This document shows, piece after piece, positions 63,224-64,000 of a stretch of DNA of 64,000 bases (positions are counted from its first letter, which is position 1; each line of letters opens with the position of its first letter). The notes beneath the pieces are model-generated. The model was not told where the DNA came from, ran no database searches, and saw only the letters and a list, made by a program, of their open reading frames with translations. Origin of the DNA: Blepharisma japonicum (Eukaryota; Ciliophora; Heterotrichea; Heterotrichida; Blepharismidae); contig CATKHK010000022.1 in the NCBI GenBank assembly GCA_949751835.1, positions 310,001 to 374,000 on the forward strand. Direction: 5' to 3'. The translations under genes and the position numbers were made by a program.

Positions 63224-64000
63224 TTAATTAAAATTATTTGCCAAAAGTGTGGGCAAATGTAGGACAATAGCAGTGATATCGTCAGTAATATCTTCTTCAT
63301 TTTGAAGTCATTTTTGCATAGCTTGAGACACCAAATTTTCAGCTGCTTTTTTAGCATTTTTTCCATATTTCGATACAATTTCTATAGCTTCTTGATCATT
63401 AATAAACTCGAAAACTCCATCACTACATATAATGATATATTCAAATTCCTCTGAAATTTCTATATTTTTATATTCTGGCTCTGGAGAAACACCTACAGTC
63501 TGAGCTACTGCATCTCCTAAGACTCGAGATGTGGATAGTCCTGGATAGTCTTTCCCTTGAATAAAGATCCTTGGTACATTCTCGTAAGGTAATACATAGA
63601 CTTCTCCATTGTTTTCTTGAATTCTTTTTAATTCTTCAGGTACATTTGGTTTATGGTCAGTTGTCAATCTTTCAGCAATTATCCAATTATTTATTTTTTT
63701 CCCTAAAATTGCTCTGGAATCCCCTGCATGGCCAATATGAATATAGTTATTTTTTATTAAAATTGTTGTGGCGGTAGTTCCAGACATCATACACTCAAAC
63801 TTTGGTTTAGAGGTACTGCAATACTCTAACAATGAAGAATTCGCATGAAGAAAACTTTGCAATACCGCCTCCATTGTATTTGAGTCAAACTCCTCATGGT
63901 TGATTAAAAACTCTGGGAGTTTTGACTGTATAAAATTAGAAACATCATGCCCAAATGCGCCATGACCATCAAAAACTCCTGCATATATAAATTCTGAATC
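63224..64000 (-). CDS. PP2C-family phosphatase paralog, N-terminus outside window
   Basis: The stop is at 63224-63226 and the frame is open to the right edge (259 codons), with UGA-Trp near 63308. It matches the neighbouring PP2C gene nearly residue for residue: VFDGHGAFGHDV, MSGTTATTIL, IGHAGDSRAIL, TTDHKP, ICSDGVFEF and TDDITAIV. Differences are conservative, for example ALPDENIARIF versus VLPYENVPRIF. Catalytic residues are kept, so both copies appear functional. The start codon and any lipid-modification signal lie beyond the window. Confidence 0.92.

Larger units (their letters stand above)
62898..64000. repeat. Duplicated segment, copy B
   Basis: Partner of 60866-61969, in direct orientation. 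It comprises the histone-gene fragment, the downstream region with poly-T and poly-A stretches, and the second PP2C gene as far as the window edge. Confidence 0.93.

Noticed and set aside
1-64000. tRNA or rRNA genes
   Set aside because: I looked for T-loop-like GGTTCRA stretches; the few seen (for example near 41425) lie inside coding regions and do not fold into a cloverleaf.
1-64000. Telomeric repeats
   Set aside because: No CCCTAACA-like arrays at either edge; the single CCCTAACCC-like stretch near 55330 is coding sequence of the second aspartic protease homolog.

Overview
This window comes from the macronuclear genome of a heterotrich ciliate, most likely Blepharisma. Three things show it. 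First, UGA is read as tryptophan: with UAA and UAG as the only stops, fragments join in frame into full-length conserved proteins, and the UGA falls on family-conserved tryptophans (WVDEVI of cytidylyltransferase, the DxW of a protein kinase, WSPDG of a WD40 repeat, WGMN of CorA). Second, the introns are 15 or 16 nt long with GT...AG ends; I recovered 19. Heterotrichs are known for such introns, and Blepharisma combines them with UGA = Trp. Third, genes are tightly packed in AT-rich DNA with very short spacers. All CDS calls below use this code and splicing, so many are longer than standard-code open frames.

Layout. 1-6.3 kb: partial membrane protein, active aspartic protease, cytidylyltransferase-like protein with a broken active site, five-helix membrane protein, dCMP deaminase, DENN protein. 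6.5-12.9 kb: ESCRT-II VPS36, a bacterial-looking GNAT acetyltransferase, a small membrane protein, a zinc-finger protein, an RRM protein and a RING protein. 13-23 kb: APC/C activator Cdh1/FZR, DPM2, axonemal DRC1, ZIP zinc transporter, U2AF2 back-to-back with a small membrane protein, and a 1124-aa tail-anchored coiled-coil protein. 23-32 kb: divergent kinesin-like protein, SCOT-like CoA transferase lacking its catalytic Glu, RLP24, peroxisomal acyl-CoA oxidase with an SKL tail, BTB-SPRY protein. 32-47.9 kb: FYVE-like/CaaX coiled-coil protein, repeat-containing tail-anchored protein, acidic secreted protein, UVRAG/VPS38, gamma-glutamyl hydrolase, ABHD17-like hydrolase, C2H2 protein, dual-specificity phosphatase, four-helix membrane protein, large E2. 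47.9-52.6 kb: a gene-poor block holding a degenerate ~155-bp satellite and a possible transposase relic. 52.6-64 kb: ankyrin-AGC kinase, degenerate aspartic protease, Qc-SNARE-like protein, LC8 dynein light chain, CorA transporter, linker-histone-like protein, and two tandem PP2C genes made by a ~2-kb duplication.

The genes are mostly unrelated housekeeping and cell-architecture functions: cilia (DRC1, LC8, kinesin-like), membrane traffic (VPS36, UVRAG, DENN, SNARE, FYVE-like), lipid and ketone metabolism, and cell cycle. No operon logic is expected or seen. The points most worth following are the satellite block, the three pseudoenzymes, the recent PP2C duplication with its broken histone-gene fragment, the extreme gene packing (start codons 9 bp apart, overlapping stop codons) and the likely bacterial origin of the GNAT gene.
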